64,000 nucleotides of DNA from Flagellimonas amphidinii. Lineage in GTDB: Bacteria; Bacteroidota; Bacteroidia; Flavobacteriales; Flavobacteriaceae. The stretch's first letter is position 1; each line of letters opens with the position of its first letter. The DNA lies in contig NZ_JABFNN010000031.1 in NCBI RefSeq assembly GCF_013090115.1, positions 124,001-188,000 on the forward strand. The letters are read 5' to 3'. The translations under genes were made by a program, and so were the position numbers. A model generated the notes under the pieces. It was not told the DNA's origin. It did no database searches and worked only from the letters and a program-made list of their open reading frames with translations. Shown here piece after piece: positions 27,839 through 35,156 of this stretch.

Positions 27839-29797
27839 ATGGTTCTTTTGAAAAAGAAAGCCCTTTTTAGCGTGTTAATCAGTTTGTTGTGCTCGGCGTC
27901 AATCAATGGCCAAATAATGTCTGTTATTGATAGTTTGAAAAATGACCTGTTGCGACCTAATGTTCCAGACACAACCGTAGTAACCGATTATTTGTTGATA
28001 GGGGGGAATTTTGCTTCCGTAAACATAGATAGTGGGGCAGTTTACATAAGAAAAGGAGTGGAAAAGTCTTTGAAGACAAACAACTATAAAATTGTAAAAG
28101 CCTACGGTAATTTAGGATTAATTCATTTTTACAAATCTAACTCCGATTCTGCTAGACATTATTATGATAAGGCTTTAAAGTTTTTGGATAAAAAAGACAA
28201 CAAACTTGAAAGGTCAACAATTTACGCTAACTATTCGTTGTCGTACCAAAATTCAAGTGAGCACGAAAAACGAATTGAATATAATCAAAAGGCAATTGAT
28301 TTAGTAGAAGATGACCCAAAAGAGGTTTGCCTATTGTATATCAACCACTCATTGATTTTAGGTGAGTTGGGAGACGAAAAAAAAGCTGTTGAATATTTGA
28401 AAAAGGCACTTGAGACCAGTGACATTTCCAATGACTATAGAGTAAAGGCTGCAGCACTGAAAAGGTTGGCACATTATAGTATGAAAAATGGCCAGCTGGA
28501 TAGTGCCAGAGTATATTTGGAACAAGGTTTGGAGCTTTGTGACATACTACAATCCCCTGAAACAAATTATCATATTTACAGCGAATTAGGGAAACTTTAC
28601 GATGAACTGAAGTTGTTTGATAAAGCTGAAGATGCTTTGGTCAAAGCAAACCGATATGCTTTGGAAAGAGATCATAAGTATGAAACAATGGCTAGTTATA
28701 TCTTTTTGGGAAACCATGAGTTTTTAAAAGAGAACTATGACAAAGCGATATTATATCTAAAGAAATTTGATAATGTATACAAAAATAATATAGAACCTAA
28801 ACTGGGCGTTGAAGCATATTCCATATGGAGTATGGCCGAGCAAAAAAAAGGAAATTACAAACGCTCAAATGAATTATTTCAGAAGTATACCAAGCTCAGA
28901 GATTCAATATTTTCTGCGGAGAGCAAGGAGGCTGTGGCTAATGCCGAAGCCAAATACCAAACAGAAAAAAAAGACAAAGAAATAGCAACGCAACAGCTGG
29001 CACTTCAAGAACAAGAGGCAGAAATTCAAGCAAAAAAAGCCCAGAATAACTATATGTTGGGTGCCATTTTGTTCTTGGTTGCTACCACAACTTTACTAGT
29101 GTTTTTATTGAAACAACGTCAGAAACGGAAAAATCAAGAATTATTGACCTTAAAGCGAGAGTTTCAAATAAAAACATTGGAGTCATTGATAGAAGGAGAG
29201 GAAAAAGAACGTTTGCGGGTTGCCAAAGAGCTGCATGATGGAGTAAACGGTGATCTGGCAGCCATCAAATACAAATTATCATCACTTTTGGAGCTAAACA
29301 ATACAGTAATAAAGGAAGCGATTACCATGATTGACGATTCCTGCAAACAAGTAAGGGCGATTTCCCATAATTTGATTCCACCCTCATTGGAAAATTTTGA
29401 TTTATTGGAAGCCACTCAGATTTATTGTGCCAATTTAAATGACGTTACTACAGATATTACCATTTATTTTCAACATCTGGGAGAAACTGTAACTATGCCC
29501 AAAAAAGCAGAAGTGAATGCGTTTCGGATCATTCAAGAGTTGGTGAACAATGCTGTGCGCCATGCAGAGGCCTCTAACATTAATGTACAGATCAGTGCTA
29601 GGGAAAATACCGTACAGATTACGGTTGAAGATGACGGAAAAGGCTTCGATAGTGATAAGATTGAAAGTGATGGTATTGGTTTGAGTAATGTGCAATCCAG
29701 AACAGATTATTTAAATGCCACCACAGATTTCATTTCCAATGATAAAGGAACCTCCTATACTATTGACATTAACAAAGAACTGTTGAATGGAGACTAA
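27839..29797 (+). CDS. TPR sensor histidine kinase (HisKA_3 type)
   Basis: A 652-residue membrane sensor kinase. Signal sequence 1-25, then a periplasmic array of tetratricopeptide repeats (about 80-370), a coiled coil (365-400), one transmembrane segment (about 405-424), and a NarL-type kinase: dimerisation/phosphoacceptor helix with His466 in AKELHDGVNGDLAA, and an ATPase with N box (QELVNNAVRHA) and G boxes (DDGKGFD, GIGLSNVQSR). It pairs with the LuxR-type regulator whose gene overlaps by 11 bases. Because it follows the adhesin cluster it may sense or control cell-surface processes; this is inference. Confidence 0.9.
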   Translation: MVLLKKKALFSVLISLLCSASINGQIMSVIDSLKNDLLRPNVPDTTVVTDYLLIGGNFASVNIDSGAVYIRKGVEKSLKTNNYKIVKAYGNLGLIHFYKSNSDSARHYYDKALKFLDKKDNKLERSTIYANYSLSYQNSSEHEKRIEYNQKAIDLVEDDPKEVCLLYINHSLILGELGDEKKAVEYLKKALETSDISNDYRVKAAALKRLAHYSMKNGQLDSARVYLEQGLELCDILQSPETNYHIYSELGKLYDELKLFDKAEDALVKANRYALERDHKYETMASYIFLGNHEFLKENYDKAILYLKKFDNVYKNNIEPKLGVEAYSIWSMAEQKKGNYKRSNELFQKYTKLRDSIFSAESKEAVANAEAKYQTEKKDKEIATQQLALQEQEAEIQAKKAQNNYMLGAILFLVATTTLLVFLLKQRQKRKNQELLTLKREFQIKTLESLIEGEEKERLRVAKELHDGVNGDLAAIKYKLSSLLELNNTVIKEAITMIDDSCKQVRAISHNLIPPSLENFDLLEATQIYCANLNDVTTDITIYFQHLGETVTMPKKAEVNAFRIIQELVNNAVRHAEASNINVQISARENTVQITVEDDGKGFDSDKIESDGIGLSNVQSRTDYLNATTDFISNDKGTSYTIDINKELLNGD

Positions 29798-30419
29798 AAT
29801 AGCCATAACGGATGACCATGAAATGGTATTGCAAGGCATAGCCACAATGCTGGAGAACACCCCAGAGATTGTCATTATGGCTACTTACAAAAATGCATCG
29901 GAAACTTTGGAGGGGATGCTTAAAAGTCAACCCGATGTATTGTTGTTGGATATTAATTTACCAGATATCAATGGTATTGACCTAAGTAAGCAGCTGCTGA
30001 AAAAATATCCACAGTTGAGAATAATTGCCCTTACTAATTTTGAAGATATATCCTTTGTGAAACGCATGCTCAAAAACGGCGTTCACGGTTATTTGCTCAA
30101 GAATACCGATAAGTTAGAATTGTTGACTGCTATAACTACGGTACTATCAGGAGAAATGTTTGTACAAGAGGATTTACATAAAAAATTGGTGACTCAGACT
30201 AAAACGACAAGTGATAATGGTTTAAAACCTAATTTAACCAGAAGGGAACATGATGTATTGGTGGCCATTTCAGAGGAACTGACTACTCAGGAAATCTCGG
30301 AAAAACTGTTTATTAGTCCCAAAACTGTAGAAACACACCGTATGAACATTATGAGCAAATTAGGGGCCAAAAACAGCGTGGGAATTATTAAAATAGCCAT
30401 TGAAAAGGAGCTGTTATAG
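29787..30419 (+). CDS. LuxR/NarL-type response regulator
   Basis: 210 residues: a receiver domain (about 3-120, phosphoacceptor Asp55 in LLLDINLPD, acidic pocket DD at 9-10) and a C-terminal LuxR helix-turn-helix (about 148-208; LTRREHDVLVAISEELTTQEISEKL and SPKTVETHRMNIMSKLGA). Translationally coupled to the TPR kinase (11-base overlap), so it is the cognate regulator. Targets are unknown. Confidence 0.92.
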   Translation: METKIAITDDHEMVLQGIATMLENTPEIVIMATYKNASETLEGMLKSQPDVLLLDINLPDINGIDLSKQLLKKYPQLRIIALTNFEDISFVKRMLKNGVHGYLLKNTDKLELLTAITTVLSGEMFVQEDLHKKLVTQTKTTSDNGLKPNLTRREHDVLVAISEELTTQEISEKLFISPKTVETHRMNIMSKLGAKNSVGIIKIAIEKELL

Positions 30420-30450
30420 CTTCTAAATAAGGTGTTTATGGGAATTAATT

Positions 30451-30487
30451 CCATTCACCGACACTTTTTTTCCATTCGTCTACACTT
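30451..30487 (+). promoter_or_regulatory. Tandem LytTR-like operator upstream of receiver gene
   Basis: Two direct repeats, CCATTCACCGACACTT (30451-30466) and CCATTCGTCTACACTT (30472-30487), match at 13 of 16 positions and repeat every 21 bp. This is the geometry of LytTR-family binding sites (9-bp repeats with 12-bp spacing). The same motif and spacing recur at 34436-34472, on the other side of the gene for a LytTR regulator. A possible promoter (GTAATTTG ending at 30540) lies downstream. Function is inferred. Confidence 0.6.
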
Positions 30488-30561
30488 AATGTTGATCCAT
30501 CACCTATTGCCCAAACTATTCTGAAAATATGAGTAATTTGTACCTTCCATAAAACAGCAAA

Positions 30562-30963
30562 ATGAATATTTTATTCATAGAGGACGATGTTATAGAGACG
30601 ATGAAGTTTCAACGGACACTTTCCAAGTTGCCATCAAAATACAATTTAGTTGAGGCAAAGAATGGAGAAGAAGCCCTTGACTTTCTTCAGTCAGAAAAAC
30701 CACTTCCGGATTTAATTCTTCTTGACCTTAACATGCCGCGCATGAATGGGATCGAGTTTTTAAACATTCTGAAACAACACGATAAGATAAAATATCTTCC
30801 AACAGTCATTTTGACAACTTCAGAAAACAGACAAGATTTATTGGAATGTTATAAAATTGGAATAGCGGGATACATCATAAAACCTTTGAAATATGAGGAT
30901 TATGAGGATAAATTGAAGTCGGTTCTGCAATACTGGAGCATCAACGAATTGGTGAAAGCCTAA
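30562..30963 (+). CDS. Single-domain response regulator (Rcp1-like receiver)
   Basis: 133 residues consisting only of a receiver domain: acidic pair ED-D at 7-9, phosphoacceptor Asp55 in LILLDLNMPR, Thr in TVILTTS and Lys in GYIIKPLKYEDY. This form (long insert, Rcp1-like) usually shuttles phosphate rather than binding DNA. A tandem LytTR-like operator sits 75 bases upstream and the H-NOX/kinase/Hpt/LytTR genes follow. I infer that it could be the intermediate receiver between the PAS kinase and the Hpt protein in a split phosphorelay. Confidence 0.88.
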   Translation: MNILFIEDDVIETMKFQRTLSKLPSKYNLVEAKNGEEALDFLQSEKPLPDLILLDLNMPRMNGIEFLNILKQHDKIKYLPTVILTTSENRQDLLECYKIGIAGYIIKPLKYEDYEDKLKSVLQYWSINELVKA

Positions 30964-31013
30964 CGAAAAATAGCGTTTCACAACAAAACTTACTTAAAGG
31001 GTAAACATTTTCC

Positions 31014-31021
31014 TACTTTTG
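31014..31021 (+). promoter_or_regulatory. -7 promoter element for the H-NOX operon
   Basis: TACTTTTG is an exact match to the Bacteroidota -7 consensus TAnnTTTG, 20 bases before the H-NOX start codon. A good -33 TTG at normal spacing is not apparent, which fits a promoter needing an activator or a chance match. Confidence 0.45.
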
Positions 31022-31040
31022 AATAACTAGTACTAATAGC

Positions 31041-31583
31041 ATGAAGGGAATTGTTTTTACCGAATTTCTGGATATGGTTGAAGGTCAATTTGGATTGGAT
31101 ACTGTTGATGAAATCATTGAAGCTTCAAATTTACCGTCCGAAGGGATTTATACCTCAGTGGGAACTTACGAGTTTAACGAAATGGTTGCATTGTTGACAA
31201 GTTTGCATACCAAAGTTAATATACCTGTTGATGATCTTCTACAGGCTTTTGGACATTATTTGTTCAGCAGTTTGGGCAAAGCGCACCCTGAAGTCATCCA
31301 AAGTTATACATCACCCATCGGTTTGCTGTACTCCATTGAGGATCACATTCATGTGCACGTACAAAAATTGTATCCAGATGCAGAACTACCGTCCTTTAAA
31401 ATTTTAGAAAAAACAGATACTTCAATATCAATGGTGTATGCTTCTTCAAGAGGGTTATACCGATTGGCCCTAGGTCTTATTGAAAAATGCTTTGAACATT
31501 TTAACGCTACATCACAAGTTAGCTTCGAACTCTTAAAAGAAGATGGTACCGAAGTCAGATTTGACATTGTCCAGAATGGCTGA
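31041..31583 (+). CDS. H-NOX (heme nitric oxide-binding) sensor protein
   Basis: A 180-residue stand-alone heme NO/oxygen-binding domain. The proximal heme ligand is His104 (IEDHIHVHVQKLYP, aligned to His102 of the Thermoanaerobacter protein) and the propionate-binding YxSxR motif is Tyr133-A-Ser135-S-Arg137. The distal-pocket Tyr140 that stabilises O2 in the Thermoanaerobacter protein aligns with Leu142 here, so an NO-selective sensor that does not hold O2 is expected. It is cytoplasmic, without a signal sequence. Its stop overlaps the start of the kinase gene by 8 bases, and bacterial H-NOX proteins typically inhibit such a partner kinase when NO is bound. Confidence 0.9.
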   Translation: MKGIVFTEFLDMVEGQFGLDTVDEIIEASNLPSEGIYTSVGTYEFNEMVALLTSLHTKVNIPVDDLLQAFGHYLFSSLGKAHPEVIQSYTSPIGLLYSIEDHIHVHVQKLYPDAELPSFKILEKTDTSISMVYASSRGLYRLALGLIEKCFEHFNATSQVSFELLKEDGTEVRFDIVQNG

Positions 31584-33177
31584 CAACCAAATTGAAATAT
31601 TGAAGCGTGCGCTGGAACGACAGCGAAAAGCACGGTTTCAGGCAGAAAAAATCTTAGAGGCTAAGTCCAAAGAACTCTATGATTTAGCAAAGCACCTGAA
31701 ACAGGCCAATACCCGGTTGGAAAACCTTTTGGATAAAAAAGCGGATGATATGGATGCTGCTTTTTTAAATATCATTGACCCATATGTGGTCATGGACCTC
31801 AATTTTAATGTACTCCGTACCAACCATTCAGCAAAAGAGTTTCTAAGATTTGATTACACCAAAGAGGCCATAAACCTTAATGATTTTGTCCACCCTGAAT
31901 TTTATCAGTATACCGCAGAATCTATACAATCTTTATTGGAAGTAGGAACGCTCAAAAATTACCGGGCCAAAATTCTTTTAAGGGACGGCACAGAGAAGTT
32001 TGTGCAGATAAATGCCAGTCTCATCTACAATCGAGAAGGAAAACCAATTGCGGCACAAGGTATTATTAGGGATATTACCCAAGAAAAGGAAGTAGAAGGG
32101 TTATTGTCCGAGCAGCGAAAACAATTGGATATAATAGTTGAGAATTCCCCTTTGGGAATTGTTCTTATGGTCCAAGGTAAAATACTGAAGAGCAATACCG
32201 CCATGCAACAAATGCTGGGATATACTCATGATGAATTAAAACAGATCAGTATTAAGGATATTACTGTCAAAGATGACATGGCCAAGTCAATCACATATCT
32301 GAATGATATGATGAAAGGAAAAATAGACCACTTTACATTCAACAAAAGTTATGTGCGCAAAGATGGCTCAACATTTATGGCCAAAACTTCAGTAAGTGCT
32401 GTTCGAGCTACAGGTGGCGGAATAGAATATCAAGTAGGTATTGTTGAGGATATTACGGAGCATAAACGGTTGGAATTGCAAAAAGAACAACTTTTAAAGC
32501 AATTAAAGTCCAGTAATAAGGAACTGCAGGAATATGCCCATATTGTTTCCCATGATTTAAAATCACCTTTACGTAGTATAAGCGCTTTGGCTACATGGTT
32601 GGTGGAGGATTATGCCAAAAAATTGGATGAGAATGGAGTGAATCAGTTACAGATGATTCAGGAAAAGATTGAGGGTATGGACAAGCTCATAGATGGGATT
32701 TTGACGTATTCTGGCATTGATAAAAAAACCGATGATGTTTCCGAAGTAGATATAAACGAAGTCATTTCAGAAATACGTGAAATCATATTTATACCAGAGC
32801 ATGTAAATGTGGTTATTATGAATACGTTGCCAATAATGATGGCACATAAGACGAAGATTCACCAACTCTTTCAAAACCTGATTTCCAATGCGGTGGTACA
32901 TATTGAGAAAAAGGAAGGTCTGGTGAAGATATGTTGTGAAGAAACAAAAACGCACTGGCAATTTAACATAAGTGATAACGGTATTGGTATTCCAAAGGAA
33001 TACCACGAGAAGATTTTTAAAGTATTCCAATCACTGGGAACAAAAGAGCGTTCTACAGGGATTGGACTTTCTATTGTTAAAAAAATAGTGGATCTATACC
33101 AAGGTGAGATTTGGTTGGATTCTGAGAAAGGTAAGGGCACGACCTTTCATTTCACCCTAAGAAAGGAATTAGTATGA
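31576..33177 (+). CDS. H-NOX-associated PAS histidine kinase
   Basis: 533 residues from ATG 31576, chosen because it overlaps the H-NOX stop (ATGGCTGA) rather than the longer frame at 31543. No membrane segment. An N-terminal coiled coil (1-58, rich in Glu/Lys/Arg/Leu) is followed by two PAS domains (about 60-170 and 185-295), a HisKA helix with phosphoacceptor His326 (AHIVSHDLKSPLRS), and a HATPase domain with N box (QNLISNAVVHI) and G boxes (DNGIGIP, GTGIGLSIVKKIV). It has no fused receiver, so it must act through separate receivers. Presumed partner of the upstream H-NOX protein. Confidence 0.9.
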   Translation: MADNQIEILKRALERQRKARFQAEKILEAKSKELYDLAKHLKQANTRLENLLDKKADDMDAAFLNIIDPYVVMDLNFNVLRTNHSAKEFLRFDYTKEAINLNDFVHPEFYQYTAESIQSLLEVGTLKNYRAKILLRDGTEKFVQINASLIYNREGKPIAAQGIIRDITQEKEVEGLLSEQRKQLDIIVENSPLGIVLMVQGKILKSNTAMQQMLGYTHDELKQISIKDITVKDDMAKSITYLNDMMKGKIDHFTFNKSYVRKDGSTFMAKTSVSAVRATGGGIEYQVGIVEDITEHKRLELQKEQLLKQLKSSNKELQEYAHIVSHDLKSPLRSISALATWLVEDYAKKLDENGVNQLQMIQEKIEGMDKLIDGILTYSGIDKKTDDVSEVDINEVISEIREIIFIPEHVNVVIMNTLPIMMAHKTKIHQLFQNLISNAVVHIEKKEGLVKICCEETKTHWQFNISDNGIGIPKEYHEKIFKVFQSLGTKERSTGIGLSIVKKIVDLYQGEIWLDSEKGKGTTFHFTLRKELV

Positions 33178-33494
33178 AAGAAAAGCCTAACATGAAGTAT
33201 TTAGACGGAATCGCCGGAGGAGATTTAGAATTCCGTCAAAAATTTATTAGTATCTTAAAACAGGAATTTCCTGAAGAACAAAGTGAGTATTTAAAGAATA
33301 TTGAAGAAGGACTGTTAAGGGCCGCTTCAGAAAACGTGCACAAGATAAAGCACAAGATCAATGTATTGGGGCTACATAACACCTATACGTTGGCAGTACA
33401 ACATGAAAATGAACTTAGAAATGGCGAGGATACACTGCACTTGGAGTTTTTGAATGCACTTCAGGAAATAGCAACGTATCTAAAGACCATTTAA
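33174..33494 (+). CDS. Hpt phosphotransfer protein
   Basis: 106 residues, all helical, with the Hpt signature in NVHKIKHKINVLGL, where His56 occupies the phosphoacceptor position of the usual H-x-L-K-G motif. It overlaps the kinase stop by 4 bases (ATGA) and ends two bases before the LytTR regulator, so the three are translationally coupled. A lone Hpt between a kinase and an output regulator implies a multi-step phosphorelay; the missing receiver step is best supplied by the single-domain regulator at 30562-30963. Confidence 0.82.
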   Translation: MKEKPNMKYLDGIAGGDLEFRQKFISILKQEFPEEQSEYLKNIEEGLLRAASENVHKIKHKINVLGLHNTYTLAVQHENELRNGEDTLHLEFLNALQEIATYLKTI

Positions 33495-33496
33495 TC

Positions 33497-34207
33497 ATGA
33501 ATTGCATCATAATAGATGATGAAGCTGCCGCAAGGGCAATAATGACCCAAGTTTGTTCCAAAATTCCAGATTTGGATGTGGTGGAAGAGTTTGAAAGTGC
33601 CATAGAGGCCATCAAATTCTTAAACCAACATACAGTTGATGTTATTTTTTTGGATATCCACATGCCCGGATTTACTGGGATAGATTTTATACAGACTTTG
33701 AGCGCCCCTCCTAAAATAGTGATGACAACCTCAGATACAGATTTTGCCATTGCTTCCTATGAATATGAGGCTATTGTGGACTACCTTGTAAAACCCATCA
33801 CTTTTGATCGTTTTGAAAAATGCATACAAAAGGTAAAAAACAGTTTAGCCTTCCAACCGCAGGAAAAAGAGGACCCAGAATCTGACACTACAATAGGGGA
33901 GGACCTCTACATCAATATTGATAGAAGACTGATTAAATTGAAATACAGGGAAATATTGCTTATTGAGGCCAAAGGGGATTACATCAATATAAAAACAGAG
34001 CGGAAGGACTACTTGGTGCATACAACGCTCAAAAAAATACACAACAAACTTCCTGATGAAATGTTCTTGCAAATACACAGGTCTTATATCATCAATTTTA
34101 AGCGAATCATTGATATTGAGGATAATAGCGTGCTTATTGAAAAGAATGTTATACCTATAAGCCGTTCTAACAGACCAGAACTTATGAGGCGGTTAAACCT
34201 GCTATAA
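33497..34207 (+). CDS. LytTR-type response regulator (output of H-NOX relay)
   Basis: 236 residues: a receiver domain (1-120, acidic pair DDE 7-9, phosphoacceptor Asp53 in VIFLDIHMPG, Lys in YLVKPI) and a LytTR DNA-binding domain (about 135-235; LIEAKGDYINIKTERKDYLVH, FLQIHRSYIIN, IPISRSNRPELMRRLNLL). Last gene of the H-NOX operon. Two tandem LytTR-like operators at 30451-30487 and 34436-34472 bracket the locus and are natural candidates for its binding sites. A terminator follows within 20 bases. Confidence 0.92.
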   Translation: MNCIIIDDEAAARAIMTQVCSKIPDLDVVEEFESAIEAIKFLNQHTVDVIFLDIHMPGFTGIDFIQTLSAPPKIVMTTSDTDFAIASYEYEAIVDYLVKPITFDRFEKCIQKVKNSLAFQPQEKEDPESDTTIGEDLYINIDRRLIKLKYREILLIEAKGDYINIKTERKDYLVHTTLKKIHNKLPDEMFLQIHRSYIINFKRIIDIEDNSVLIEKNVIPISRSNRPELMRRLNLL

Positions 34208-34222
34208 ACCGTTAAACGGGTC

Positions 34223-34245
34223 AAAAACCCTTCGGGGTGTTTTTC
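34223..34245 (+). terminator. Terminator of the H-NOX operon
   Basis: AAAAACCC then TTCG and GGGTGTTTTT form a tetraloop hairpin with a T-rich 3' arm directly behind the LytTR regulator stop codon. Confidence 0.7.
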
Positions 34246-34342
34246 TCTACTTTTTAAAACTTTTTGATGCTCATGTGACGAAATGAAATAAGGGGAATTT
34301 GGAAAGCGTTAGACAATCCTTATTGGTTCATTTTGTTGTTTG

Positions 34343-34369
34343 AAACTCCCCGGCCCAGGGGAGTTTTTT
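34343..34369 (+). terminator. Second terminator hairpin
   Basis: AAACTCCCC (34343-34351) pairs with GGGGAGTTT (34358-34366), followed by more T. It lies about 100 bases after the previous terminator, either as a back-up or as the 3' end of a short transcript from 34245-34342; no promoter was found for the latter. Confidence 0.7.
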
Positions 34370-34435
34370 GTGGAGTTCCCTATTGCATACCAGTTTACTG
34401 TGTTCAGTATTGATTGGTTTGTAGTGTATAGGTGA

Positions 34436-34472
34436 TTACTCGTCTACAGCAATCTACCATCCATCTACACCC
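34436..34472 (+). promoter_or_regulatory. Tandem LytTR-like operator upstream of small RNA
   Basis: Repeats TTACTCGTCTACAGCA (34436-34451) and CCATCCATCTACACCC (34457-34472) share the CRTCTACA core with the site at 30472 and repeat every 21 bp, as in the operator at 30451-30487. A TATTTG element ends at 34505, placing the site just upstream of a promoter for the RNA beginning near 34511. Probably bound by the LytTR regulator at 33497-34207. Confidence 0.6.
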
Positions 34473-34510
34473 AAGCTAAAAGAAAGTTATTCTGTAGGAT
34501 ATTTGCTTCA

Positions 34511-34612
34511 AGATGATACAACAATTTACATTTAAAAATATTGATGAAACCCATAGGGTAGGTTTTTTAGGTTAAGTGCAGAAAGGAGGGCAAAAGACTG
34601 CCCTCCTTTCTA
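34511..34612 (+). ncRNA. Candidate ~100-nt small RNA under LytTR control
   Basis: It lies between the operator/promoter region and a perfect 13-bp terminator hairpin (34580-34611). It contains one possible 20-codon frame starting at ATG 34513 (MIQQFTFKNIDETHRVGFLG), which would be almost leaderless, so a micropeptide cannot be excluded. The last ~72 bases resemble the segment 35028-35098 after the STAS gene. Confidence 0.4.
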
Positions 34613-34618
34613 TTTAAT
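34547..34618 (+). repeat. Direct repeat copy 1 with terminator hairpin
   Basis: Starts AACCCAT, continues through a T-rich tract, then AAGTGCAGAAAGG and a perfect 13-bp stem (AGAAAGGAGGGCA with its complement), ending CTATTTAATGT. It matches copy 2 at 35028-35098 across the single-stranded flanks as well as the stem, with compensating differences inside the hairpin. Confidence 0.7.
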
Positions 34619-34698
34619 GTATTCGAGTTGTACAATAAAATTTTAAAATGTAGGTTATTTACTACAAATAACTATTTTTTAATAATAATTTAACAGAT

Positions 34699-35001
34699 AT
34701 GGCGCTGCAGATAACCGAAGTAAGGGGCACTTTTTCCATCCATGGAACACTGAATAGTGGGAATGTAAACATTTTAAAAAGACATTTAGCAAGATTTCTA
34801 AACCCTAAGAAACCTGTTGTGCTAAACCTTGAAAGAGTACAGCAGTTAGACCGTTCTGCCGCACATGCTTTAAAGAATTTATATGCCGAAGCTGTTCGCT
34901 CCAATTGTGTCCTTTCCATCATAGGAAGGCAAAACATGAATCTATTTTCTGTAATGGAGGAAACCAATACCTCTTTTATTCTAAGTAGTGACCGTATTTA
35001 G
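34699..35001 (+). CDS. STAS-domain protein (anti-anti-sigma-like)
   Basis: A 100-residue single STAS domain: strands TEVRGTFSIHG and VVLNLERVQQLD, followed by Asp51-Arg-Ser53-Ala in place of the usual DSSG. Ser53 aligns with the phosphorylated serine of SpoIIAA-type antagonists, so phosphorylation switching remains possible. No anti-sigma kinase or phosphatase gene is nearby. It is flanked by the two copies of the hairpin repeat and may be expressed from read-through of the upstream LytTR-controlled promoter. Confidence 0.8.
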   Translation: MALQITEVRGTFSIHGTLNSGNVNILKRHLARFLNPKKPVVLNLERVQQLDRSAAHALKNLYAEAVRSNCVLSIIGRQNMNLFSVMEETNTSFILSSDRI

Positions 35002-35027
35002 AGGATGAGCTGTCATATATAAAATAT

Positions 35028-35098
35028 AACCCATGTAGTATTTTTAGATGAAGTGCAGAAAGGGGGCAATTATAGATTGCCCCCTTTCTATTTTATAT
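35028..35098 (+). repeat. Direct repeat copy 2 with terminator hairpin
   Basis: Contains AACCCAT, a T-rich tract, AAGTGCAGAAAGG and a perfect 14-bp stem, AGAAAGGGGGCAAT (35057-35070) with its complement at 35076-35089, then CTATTTTATATG. It terminates the STAS transcript and sits between convergent genes. Confidence 0.75.
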
Positions 35099-35156
35099 GT
35101 TGCTTTAAAATATTTATACTAACCGAACCAATAAGTTAGAACTAGAATCAAGTTCT

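Noticed and set aside
34245..34342. Possible separate small RNA between two terminators
   Set aside because: No promoter-like element was found between the terminators; the second hairpin may simply be a back-up terminator.
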